64,000 nt of DNA, taken from Spirosoma endophyticum. GTDB lineage: Bacteria; Bacteroidota; Bacteroidia; Cytophagales; Spirosomataceae. A program made the translations under genes and the position numbers. Below the pieces are notes generated by a model that worked only from the letters and a program-made list of their open reading frames with translations, was not told the origin of the DNA and searched no databases. Shown one piece after another: positions 33,792 through 41,266 of this stretch. The stretch's first letter is position 1. Every line of letters starts with the position of its first letter. The DNA lies in contig NZ_FOLQ01000002.1 in NCBI RefSeq assembly GCF_900112365.1, positions 620,001 through 684,000 on the forward strand, written 5' to 3'.

Positions 33792-35498
33792 ATGCCATTA
33801 CGCTCCCGAGAATGGTTTGGCCGCACCGGAAAAGACGGCTTTATTTATCGCGCCTGGATGAAAAATCAGGGGTTCCCCCATCACGAGTTTGAGGGGAAGC
33901 CCGTTATCGGCATCTGCAACACCTGGTCGGAACTGACGCCCTGCAATGCGCACTTCCGCGAACTGGCCGAAGCTATCAAACGTGGTGTTTGGGAAGCGGG
34001 CGGTTTCCCGCTCGAATTTCCGGTTATGTCGCTCGGTGAATGCCAGATCAAGCCCACGGCAATGCTGTTTCGTAATCTGGCCAGCATGGACGTAGAAGAA
34101 AGCATTCGGGGCAACTCGATTGACGGCGTCATTCTGATGTGTGGCTGCGACAAAACTACGCCCTCGCTCGTGATGGGTGCCTGTAGCGTCGATATTCCGA
34201 CGATGGTGGTGTCGGGCGGGCCAATGCTGGCGGGCCGTTTTCAGGGTCGTAAAGTCGGGACAAGCGACCTCTGGCGATTTGCCGAAGCCTTTAAAATGGG
34301 CGAAATGAGCCAGTCGGAGTTTGTGGCTGCCGAAGCCGGCATGGCGCGCTCGCAGGGACACTGTGCCGTGATGGGGACAGCCTCAACCATGGCCGCGATG
34401 GTCGAATCACTGGGGCTGGCATTGCCGGATAATGCCACCATTCCAGCCGCCGATTCGCGCCGGAAAGTGCTGGCGCATATGACGGGTGTTCGGATGGTTG
34501 AGCTGGTCCGTGAGAATATGACACCGTCCAAAATTCTGACGCGTCAGGCGTTCGAAAATGCTATAATGGTCAATGCCGCGTTGGGCGGTTCCACCAATTT
34601 TATCCTTCATTTGACAGCCATTGCCGGTCGTGTGGGTATTGATTTGTCACTGGACGATTTCGATACGTTGTCGGCGAAGATTCCGCTGCTGGCGAACCTG
34701 CAACCGTCCGGTGAGCATTTTGTGGAAGATTTATTTTACGCGGGGGGGCTTCCCGCCATCATCCGCGAACTTCGTGGCGTATTGAATAACGATGCCATGA
34801 CGGTCAATGGCCAGACCATCGGAGAGAACTGCGCTGAGGCTCAATGTTATGATCCAGCCGTAATTGCCTCCGTTGAACAGCCGTTCAAACCCGAGTCAGG
34901 CATTGCGGTGCTACGGGGCAATCTCTGTCCGCATGGGGCCGTGCTAAAACCCTCGGCTGCGTCGCCTGCGCTGATGCAGCATACGGGCCGGGCGGTCGTC
35001 TTCGAAAACATCGACGATTACAAAGCCCGCATCGACGATCCGAATCTGGATGTTGACCCAACCTGCGTGCTGGTGCTGAAAAATGTTGGGCCCAAAGGCT
35101 ATCCGGGAATGCCCGAAGTGGGTAATATGCAACTGCCTGCCAAGATTCTGGCGATGGGTGTGCATGACATGGTGCGTATTTCGGACGGGCGCATGAGCGG
35201 CACGGGGTTCGGTACGGTCGTTTTGCACGTATCACCCGAATCGGCCGTTGGTGGCAATCTGGCGCTGGTACAAAATGGCGACCTGATCACACTCGACGTG
35301 CACAACCGGAGCCTGCATCTGCACGTATCAGACGAAGAACTGGCCGCACGCATTGTGAGCTTCAAACCGATTGATCTGGGCTACTCGCGGGGCTATGTGA
35401 ATCTGTACATACGTCACGTAACGCAAGCCCACGAAGGTGCCGATTTTGACTTTTTAAAGGGTGGTTCAGGCAGTGAAGTAAAGCGGGATTCGCACTGA
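33792..35498 (+). CDS. IlvD/Edd-family sugar-acid dehydratase (L-arabinonate dehydratase-like)
   Basis: Iron-sulfur dehydratase, 568 residues. Cluster-ligand regions are CNTWSELTPCN, MCGCDKTTPSLVMGA and SQGHCAVMGTAST. GRMSGTGFGTVVLHVSPESAVGG near the C-terminus is the substrate-binding loop. The CDKTTPS version and the start (REWFGRTGKDGFIYRAW) point to the sugar-acid branch (arabinonate, xylonate, fuconate or galactonate dehydratases) rather than branched-chain amino-acid synthesis. The following sugar dehydrogenase and SDR genes fit a non-phosphorylative sugar-oxidation route. Which aldonate is used is not decidable from sequence. Confidence 0.9.
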   Translation: MPLRSREWFGRTGKDGFIYRAWMKNQGFPHHEFEGKPVIGICNTWSELTPCNAHFRELAEAIKRGVWEAGGFPLEFPVMSLGECQIKPTAMLFRNLASMDVEESIRGNSIDGVILMCGCDKTTPSLVMGACSVDIPTMVVSGGPMLAGRFQGRKVGTSDLWRFAEAFKMGEMSQSEFVAAEAGMARSQGHCAVMGTASTMAAMVESLGLALPDNATIPAADSRRKVLAHMTGVRMVELVRENMTPSKILTRQAFENAIMVNAALGGSTNFILHLTAIAGRVGIDLSLDDFDTLSAKIPLLANLQPSGEHFVEDLFYAGGLPAIIRELRGVLNNDAMTVNGQTIGENCAEAQCYDPAVIASVEQPFKPESGIAVLRGNLCPHGAVLKPSAASPALMQHTGRAVVFENIDDYKARIDDPNLDVDPTCVLVLKNVGPKGYPGMPEVGNMQLPAKILAMGVHDMVRISDGRMSGTGFGTVVLHVSPESAVGGNLALVQNGDLITLDVHNRSLHLHVSDEELAARIVSFKPIDLGYSRGYVNLYIRHVTQAHEGADFDFLKGGSGSEVKRDSH

Positions 35499-35572
35499 TA
35501 AGCAGTGTTTTAACGTATTTTTAATGCGTATGTTTGTGGATAGACTTTCAGCTCCATCGATTGTATCTATCT

Positions 35573-36931
35573 ATGCCACTACGTTATTTTCTTGTGCTTT
35601 TGCTAAGTACCAAATTATTGGCCCAAACGCCTAAGCTACAGTTGTCCTTAGTGGCTAGTGGCCTAACTCGACCGAGCGATGTGGTCGTGCTTAGCCCCAC
35701 TGAATTTCTGGTTTCTCAAACGGATGGTAAAATTCAACTGGTTCGAAACGGGGTAGTTCAAGCTACTCCGTTTTTAGATATTAGCGATAAAATTCGCGAT
35801 CCAACCTGGGAAGGTATTTTCGGGATTGCGCTGCACCCCGACTATGTCAGTAACGGCTATATCTATATCCATTACTCCAATAGTATTATGACATCGGTTT
35901 TTGCCCGATATACGCGAAAAGCTTTGAATCCAGACCAGGCAGACCCCGCTATGGAACTCGTATTCCTGACGATTCCATATCCCAATGGTGGGCACCGCTC
36001 CGGAAAGATCGGCTTTGGTACCGACGGTTATTTTTATTTAACAACCGGCGATTCATCATCCGGTTCCCGTGGTCCCGTCAGCAATACCGATTCGCTGGCT
36101 CAGAAACTAGCGCAGAATTTGCAGGATTTACACGGGAAAATGCTGTGTATTGATGTGAACAATGGGAATTCGTATGTCATTCCCGCAACAAATCCGTATG
36201 CAAATGCTTCAGACGGCACTCGACCTGAGATCTATGCATTGGGTCTGCGTAACCCCTGGCGGTGGAGTTTTGATCGGCAAAACGGTGATTTCTGGCTAGG
36301 TGATATAGGTCAGGATGGATGGGAAGAGCTAAATTTCACGGCGGCCAACACACCAGCGCCCCAAAATTATGGATGGCCCTATTTTGAAGGAAGTCATCCG
36401 TACGCGTTGAGTTGTCCACCGAATGGAACGTATCATACGTCCTTGTTGGACTATCCAGGCTATACTAACAATGGCGGGCAATCGGTATCCATAACCGGTG
36501 GATTTGTCTATCGGGGCTCTGCGTATCCCAGCCTGAAAGGTTGGTATGTGTACGGTGACTATGCGACGGGCACATACTGGACGTTGAAGCGAAATGCGAA
36601 TGGAACGTATCAGACTATACTACAGGCAACATCGGTTGTTGGGTCAAGTCCTGTCTCATTCGCCGAAGGTGCCGGGGGAGAATTGTATGTGCTCTCGCTG
36701 GCTGACGGTAAACTTTATCAACTTGTCGCTGAAGTTATAGTTATTACCAGTGTTCAGGATGGGAGTTGGTCCAGTCCGGCTACGTGGAATTGTAACTGTC
36801 TGCCTACGGCAAATGACGACGTAATCATTTCGAATGGCCATACCGTATCGGTAGGTCAACCAGCTCAGGTTAAATCAGTAACGATGAAAGGAAAACTTCA
36901 ATTTACCAATACCGGCACCGTATCATTTTGA
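35573..36931 (+). CDS. Exported PQQ-dependent sugar dehydrogenase-like beta-propeller
   Basis: Secreted six-bladed beta-propeller of the soluble glucose dehydrogenase (GSDH) type, about 452 residues. The ATG at 35573 (MPLRYFLVLLLSTKLLAQ) gives a good signal peptide; the upstream ATG at 35534 does not. Family segments: LTRPSDVVVLSPTEFLVSQTDGKIQLV, then GIFGIALHPDY, GHRSGKIGFGTDGYFYLTTGD, GLRNPWRWSFD and GDIGQDGWEELN. The last 60 residues are an extra beta domain (SVQDGSWSSPATWNCNCLPTAND), a pattern common on Bacteroidota surface proteins. The stop overlaps the SDR start (TGATG), which indicates coupling. Confidence 0.88.
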   Translation: MPLRYFLVLLLSTKLLAQTPKLQLSLVASGLTRPSDVVVLSPTEFLVSQTDGKIQLVRNGVVQATPFLDISDKIRDPTWEGIFGIALHPDYVSNGYIYIHYSNSIMTSVFARYTRKALNPDQADPAMELVFLTIPYPNGGHRSGKIGFGTDGYFYLTTGDSSSGSRGPVSNTDSLAQKLAQNLQDLHGKMLCIDVNNGNSYVIPATNPYANASDGTRPEIYALGLRNPWRWSFDRQNGDFWLGDIGQDGWEELNFTAANTPAPQNYGWPYFEGSHPYALSCPPNGTYHTSLLDYPGYTNNGGQSVSITGGFVYRGSAYPSLKGWYVYGDYATGTYWTLKRNANGTYQTILQATSVVGSSPVSFAEGAGGELYVLSLADGKLYQLVAEVIVITSVQDGSWSSPATWNCNCLPTANDDVIISNGHTVSVGQPAQVKSVTMKGKLQFTNTGTVSF

Positions 36932-37728
36932 TGCGGGAAAAGCACGATTTTAACGCAAGTATGAATTCAGTACTCACCAACCAGACAGTCCTCATTACCG
37001 GTGCCGGAATCGGGATTGGCTTTGCCATTGCCAACGCGTTAGTTCAGCAGGGAGCCAATGTCCTTCTCAATGATTATGATGAAGAATTAGCGAAAAAAGC
37101 GGCCGAAGTTATCCGACAGGCCGGGCCGGGCCGTTGCGAAGCCTGCTCCGGCGATGCCTCGAACGTAGCGTTTATTGAACAGATGGTCGAAACGGCGGTC
37201 AGCACGTTCGGGTCGCTGGATATTGCCATTGCCAACGCAGGTATTACGGTTTTCGGCGATATTTTCACGACTACGCCGGATGCCTTTCAAAAGATTGTGG
37301 ATGTCAATCTGCGGGGGAGTTTTTTTCTGGCGCAGCTGGCGGCCAGCCAAATGCGGAAACAGGGAAAGGGTGGGAGTATCCTGTTTATGTCGTCGGTGGT
37401 GGGGCATCAGGCGCATCCGGGCTTACCCGTTTACAGTATGACCAAAGCGGGTCTGGAGATGCTGGCTAAACAATTGGTCATCGATTTTTCACCCCTTGGC
37501 ATCACGGTCAACGCCATTGCGCCCGGTGCAACCCTCACGGAACGCACGCTGGATGACCCAACCTATATTCCTATCTGGTCGCGGATTACGCCGATGGGCC
37601 GCCCGGCCACCGTCGAAGACATCGCCAATGCGGCCCTGTTTCTGGTTTCGCCCCTGTCGCGGCACATTACCGGCCAGAGTCTGGTGGTCGATGGCGGCTG
37701 GACGAGCATAAGTCCTCCACCGGTGTAA
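36931..37728 (+). CDS. Short-chain dehydrogenase/reductase
   Basis: NAD(P)-dependent oxidoreductase with a Rossmann fold. TGAGIGIG near the N-terminus binds the cofactor, an Asp in NDYDEE is consistent with NAD, NAG appears in IANAGITV, and the catalytic Ser (SSVVGHQ) and YSMTK (YxxxK) are present. The ATG at 36931 overlaps the upstream stop as TGATG; an ATG at 36961 gives the standard N-terminal length, so either start is possible. Linkage to the dehydratase and sugar dehydrogenase suggests a sugar, sugar-acid or 2-keto-3-deoxy-acid substrate. Confidence 0.9.
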   Translation: MREKHDFNASMNSVLTNQTVLITGAGIGIGFAIANALVQQGANVLLNDYDEELAKKAAEVIRQAGPGRCEACSGDASNVAFIEQMVETAVSTFGSLDIAIANAGITVFGDIFTTTPDAFQKIVDVNLRGSFFLAQLAASQMRKQGKGGSILFMSSVVGHQAHPGLPVYSMTKAGLEMLAKQLVIDFSPLGITVNAIAPGATLTERTLDDPTYIPIWSRITPMGRPATVEDIANAALFLVSPLSRHITGQSLVVDGGWTSISPPPV

Positions 37729-37764
37729 TGTTGTAGCTGGCACAGGTTCAAACCCGCGCCAGAG

Positions 37765-37783
37765 CTGCACTAACTCAGTGCAG
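37765..37783. repeat. Hairpin after the SDR gene
   Basis: Perfect 7-bp arms CTGCACT (37765-37771) and AGTGCAG (37777-37783). Just before it (37736-37762) a second imperfect palindrome reads CTGGC...GCCAG around GGTTCAAACC. No T-run follows. It may act as a transcript end or be a relative of the family A element. Confidence 0.45.
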
Positions 37784-37820
37784 GACTCTTTCTTACCGTA
37801 ATGCTACGTTAAGCACAGAT

Positions 37821-38585
37821 TTATACAAGCTTGATAGTTTGTTCTTTGTTGTCAGTATAAGTTATTTTTAGTAGGTCATTATTTTCAATCGTTGCAATGT
37901 CATTTAGTGGACCTATATATATTTTTATCGGCTCATTTTGCTTGTTTGGTATAAAAAATCTAAACTCATTTTGGTGTTTAAACTTTTCATGTTTTTTGAA
38001 GAACCCGATCTGTCCAGAGTAGTCATTAGAGTGATAACTTACCCTATTATATTTAACATTTTCATAGCCTTTATTTTTCAATGTTTCCAAGATACGGTCA
38101 ATGAATTTTTGAGGGCTATGGATTAAAATTAGCGATTTCCCAAATGTTTTTGTGTTGAATTCTAAATCGTTACGTTCATCCATGAGATGTTCGCTGTAAA
38201 TACCATTTAGACAATAAATATTACCTTTTTCATCAGAATCAGTAACCATTACGCCATTAATTCCATCTAAAGAAATTCCATCTTTATTTATATCCTGCCC
38301 AATATCACAAAGTTTAACTTTTACGGCGCCCAAAAAGCTCCTTGTTGAAATTCCATCTTGAGTATCTGACCGATCTTCATTTTGATCACATTCTCTAATA
38401 AAATCTATCGTATTGATGTATACTTCCCCTTTCTCATACAGAGCTTTTATATGCTCAGGGCTATCTCTTCTATACAAAAAGAAGAGAGTATTTTCCTTAA
38501 TCTCGATGATTTCATTATAGTCCATGTCGAATTGTAATCTTGTGTGGGAAATATATTGAATTACCTCAGAGTCATATTTCTTCAA
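37821..38585 (-). CDS. DUF2971-like protein of unknown function (AT-rich gene)
   Basis: A 254-residue soluble protein. Two regions recall DUF2971: an N-terminal segment in which a short GEVYINTIDFIREC strand is followed by an acidic RSDTQDG, and a later KKHEKFKHQNEFRFFIP, resembling the W/Y-x-x-E-x-R core of that family. The reading is tentative. The gene is strongly AT-rich with A/T-ending codons and lacks the ACGTAG hexamer frequent elsewhere. This marks it as probably acquired by transfer. DUF2971 genes often occur in mobile or defence-rich regions, but none is visible here. ATG at 38585 or 38525 could be the start. Confidence 0.65.
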   Translation of the reverse strand: MKKYDSEVIQYISHTRLQFDMDYNEIIEIKENTLFFLYRRDSPEHIKALYEKGEVYINTIDFIRECDQNEDRSDTQDGISTRSFLGAVKVKLCDIGQDINKDGISLDGINGVMVTDSDEKGNIYCLNGIYSEHLMDERNDLEFNTKTFGKSLILIHSPQKFIDRILETLKNKGYENVKYNRVSYHSNDYSGQIGFFKKHEKFKHQNEFRFFIPNKQNEPIKIYIGPLNDIATIENNDLLKITYTDNKEQTIKLV

Positions 38586-38647
38586 AAAAGGACATATTCA
38601 CAAAAATTCAGACCGAAGTTTCAAAGGATTGTCCGCTCGCCACTACA

Positions 38648-39568
38648 TTACTTCTTGCCCAGCGTAATGAGTACAACACCGACCAGTGCGACGATAGCGC
38701 CGATGAATGATTGGCTTGAAAAGACTTCCCCCGCAAACGTAGTGCCGAGTAACATGGCGACAACGGGATTAACAAACGCATAGGTAGACAACAATTGGGG
38801 TTGCGCGTTGCGAGCCAGCCAGGAGTAAGACGAAAAGCCAATGATACTGCCAAAAATGATCAAATAAATCATTGACCAGATGGCCTTTGCCGGGGCCTCA
38901 AAAATGCTCATTGGCGTAACGGGCTCCAGGACTAAGCTCACCAGCATCGTTGCGATTCCACCGATAATCATCTGCATACCACTGAAAATCGTACCCGATG
39001 GCAACGTAAGCCGAGGTGTCAGCAGCGTACCAATCGCCCACGAGAAGTTGCCGAAGGCAACGAGTCCGACGCCAATTAGTTTGGCGTCGATGCCGCCCGT
39101 GCCCTGTAGTTTGTCGGGCTTGACGAGCAGATAAATACCAATCAGACCGACAATCAATCCCGCTATTGCCAGGTTGCTGGGCCGCTTTTTACCGAAAGAA
39201 ACCCAGTTGAGTGTGAGCAGGTAAACCGGTAATAAACCGCCTAATAAAGCCGCCATACCGCTCGGAATATATTGAAGACCGACAGATAGACAACCATTTG
39301 AAATTGTTAATAACAATACGCCAATAATACTCGCTGACCGCCATTCGACTCGCGTTGGAGCAGGTGTTCCTGTTAGCCGTGCATATCCGTACAAAATGGA
39401 CCCTGCAATTAAATACCGGATGGATACCATGTAGAGGGGTGGCATCTGTTCGGTCATGAAATGAATGAACAGGTAGGTAGACCCCCACAGGATGTAGACC
39501 GAAATTAAATTTCCCCAGAGCGTAGCGCGGCTTGGGGTACTGGTTACGGGAGACGTAATGGCTTGCAT
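38648..39568 (-). CDS. DMT-superfamily EamA transporter
   Basis: Ten-helix inner-membrane transporter with two EamA repeats (about 17-150 and 165-300). It has WGSTYLFIHFMTEQMPP near the N-terminus, LISNGCLSVGLQYIPSGMAALLGGLLPVYL, and AFVNPVVAMLLGTTFAGEVFSSQSFIGAIVALVGVVLI at the end, all typical of the drug/metabolite exporter family. The substrate is unknown. It is preceded by the AT-rich gene and no operon is obvious. Confidence 0.92.
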   Translation of the reverse strand: MQAITSPVTSTPSRATLWGNLISVYILWGSTYLFIHFMTEQMPPLYMVSIRYLIAGSILYGYARLTGTPAPTRVEWRSASIIGVLLLTISNGCLSVGLQYIPSGMAALLGGLLPVYLLTLNWVSFGKKRPSNLAIAGLIVGLIGIYLLVKPDKLQGTGGIDAKLIGVGLVAFGNFSWAIGTLLTPRLTLPSGTIFSGMQMIIGGIATMLVSLVLEPVTPMSIFEAPAKAIWSMIYLIIFGSIIGFSSYSWLARNAQPQLLSTYAFVNPVVAMLLGTTFAGEVFSSQSFIGAIVALVGVVLITLGKK

Positions 39569-39686
39569 ACAACAGACTTACTAATGCCAATGTAACACCA
39601 AAAAATTATATTTTTCCCCGTTCAGCACGCCTATTTTTATAGTATCCAGGATTGATTATAAAAATTCCAACCAGAGTTTTATTCGG

Positions 39687-41093
39687 TCAATAAAATACTT
39701 CGGTCTTATTGGACTCCAGTTGCTCGATAATTGGGGCGTAAGGACCTGCTTTTATGTTTTCCTGCGAGAGCGGATTCGAGCGTAAATAGATTTTTTTCAA
39801 CGTCTTTAACCCACTCAAAGATGTAGGAAGTTCACGCAAATTGTTGTTATTCAGGTCTAATTCTTCCAATGCTGGTAACGTACTCAATACATCTGGCGCC
39901 ACTGAAAACCAGTTATACCCCAGGTCGAGGACGCGCAGATTCGCTAACCGCTGAAACTCGCCGGGTAATTGACTGATCCGGTTGTGGTGCGCAAATAGTA
40001 CGTTCAACCGATGTAATTTTGCCAGCGATGCCGGTAAATCATGCAAATCGTTGTAGGCAACAGCTAATTGCTCCAGCCGCTTCATTCTGCCTACTTGACG
40101 AGGCAATTCTGTAAACTTATTATAGTACAAATCCAGGACCTTCACCTGTTTCAACCGCCCGATGGATTTTGGTAACTGAGTCAAGCCGGCATTATACAGA
40201 TTCAGGTCGTTGAGTCGGTGCAGGCGACGTAGCGTTTTAACGTCCAGTTCCTTTAACTCATTATTGCCCATCCACAGGCTTTCGAGACGGCGGTTCTGCC
40301 GAACAGACACCGGAATTCGCGTTAGTTTGTTGCCTTGCAGATTCAATGAGACCAAGTGTTTATTGCGATCTATAAATACACTATCGTCCGGAATGGCGTT
40401 GTTCAGCAAACTCAACCGTTTCAGCGTAGGAATGTCAGCGGTCAGCCGGGCAGGGAGTTCATGCAACTGATTTTTCGACAGATCCAAATCGACCAGATTC
40501 GGGAATCGATAAACAACTTCTGGTACGTTTGTTAGTTCCAATTGATTGAAGGCCAGTATCGTAACTGTGTCAGGGCGAATAGTTTTTTGGGCGGCTGCTA
40601 ACGTACTGATAATACCCGGCCCCCGCCGAACGGTGCGGGGTGCCATGCCTGCCTTTCCATACATCACGGCCGACGAAATCCGGAATGGTACCGAACCCCT
40701 GGCCGGATGGGGCGTTGTTGAATAAAATTCCTGCAACGTAGCAACTGCTTTTGCGACGACAGAATCCGGTTGCGATCGATCAGCATCGACCAGCACCCAC
40801 TGTGCGTTACCATCCGGTTGATAGTACTCGGAAAGAAACAGAACAAAGGCTTTTGGGGGTAGCTGGTTCTGTTTCTTTAGAAAATCGCCGAGTTGCTTCT
40901 GGCGGGCTTGTGTCGCTTTGTGGGCTCTGTTGGGGTTTCCGCGAAACAGCTCATTCAGCCCAAAGTACTTTTTATCCAACACCGTTCGACTGAGTTGATA
41001 CGTCGTTGTATCCCGCAGTAGAATCACCTTCACCTGCGCCCATACCGGTACTGAAAACGATCCAATGATCAATAGTAGAAGTAGTTTTTTCAT
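39687..41093 (-). CDS. Exported leucine-rich-repeat protein
   Basis: A 468-residue exported protein (signal peptide about 1-19, ending VPVWAQ). An N-terminal domain of about 165 residues has no family I recognise; a TPM-like repair domain is one weak idea. A run of about eleven 23-residue leucine-rich repeats follows from about residue 190 to 450: LVDLDLSKNQLHELPARL, LVSLNLQGNKLTRIPVSV, LRVLDLGYNWFSVAP, LEELDLNNNNLRELPTSL. The repeats form a solenoid for protein binding. A periplasmic or surface location is expected. A family B palindrome lies between it and the M16 protease gene upstream. Confidence 0.88.
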   Translation of the reverse strand: MKKLLLLLIIGSFSVPVWAQVKVILLRDTTTYQLSRTVLDKKYFGLNELFRGNPNRAHKATQARQKQLGDFLKKQNQLPPKAFVLFLSEYYQPDGNAQWVLVDADRSQPDSVVAKAVATLQEFYSTTPHPARGSVPFRISSAVMYGKAGMAPRTVRRGPGIISTLAAAQKTIRPDTVTILAFNQLELTNVPEVVYRFPNLVDLDLSKNQLHELPARLTADIPTLKRLSLLNNAIPDDSVFIDRNKHLVSLNLQGNKLTRIPVSVRQNRRLESLWMGNNELKELDVKTLRRLHRLNDLNLYNAGLTQLPKSIGRLKQVKVLDLYYNKFTELPRQVGRMKRLEQLAVAYNDLHDLPASLAKLHRLNVLFAHHNRISQLPGEFQRLANLRVLDLGYNWFSVAPDVLSTLPALEELDLNNNNLRELPTSLSGLKTLKKIYLRSNPLSQENIKAGPYAPIIEQLESNKTEVFY

Positions 41094-41151
41094 GGAAAAC
41101 GATAGGTTTAGGTATATGACTAAATTTATAGTTAAATTCCATAAAAAAGAA

Positions 41152-41264
41152 CCGGGATTTATCAGATTTAGGGATTTGCAGGATTTTGTTAACCGCTTTT
41201 GTTGAAAGCAAAATCTGTTTAATCCCTAAATCTGATAAGTCCCGGCGGGGCCGCCCGCGCGGTC
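41152..41264. repeat. Family B palindrome, copy 1, with GC-rich module
   Basis: Arms at 41152-41187 and 41210-41245 match over about 31 of 36 positions (core ATCAGATTTAGGGATT). Directly after the right arm comes the GC-rich module CGGGGCCGCCCGCGCGGTC (41246-41264). The 25 bases 41240-41264 are identical to 59389-59413. Confidence 0.85.
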
Positions 41265-41266
41265 CA

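Noticed and set aside
41152..41264. Family B repeat considered as an insertion-sequence end
   Set aside because: No transposase gene or target duplication is visible; it is a short non-coding palindrome.
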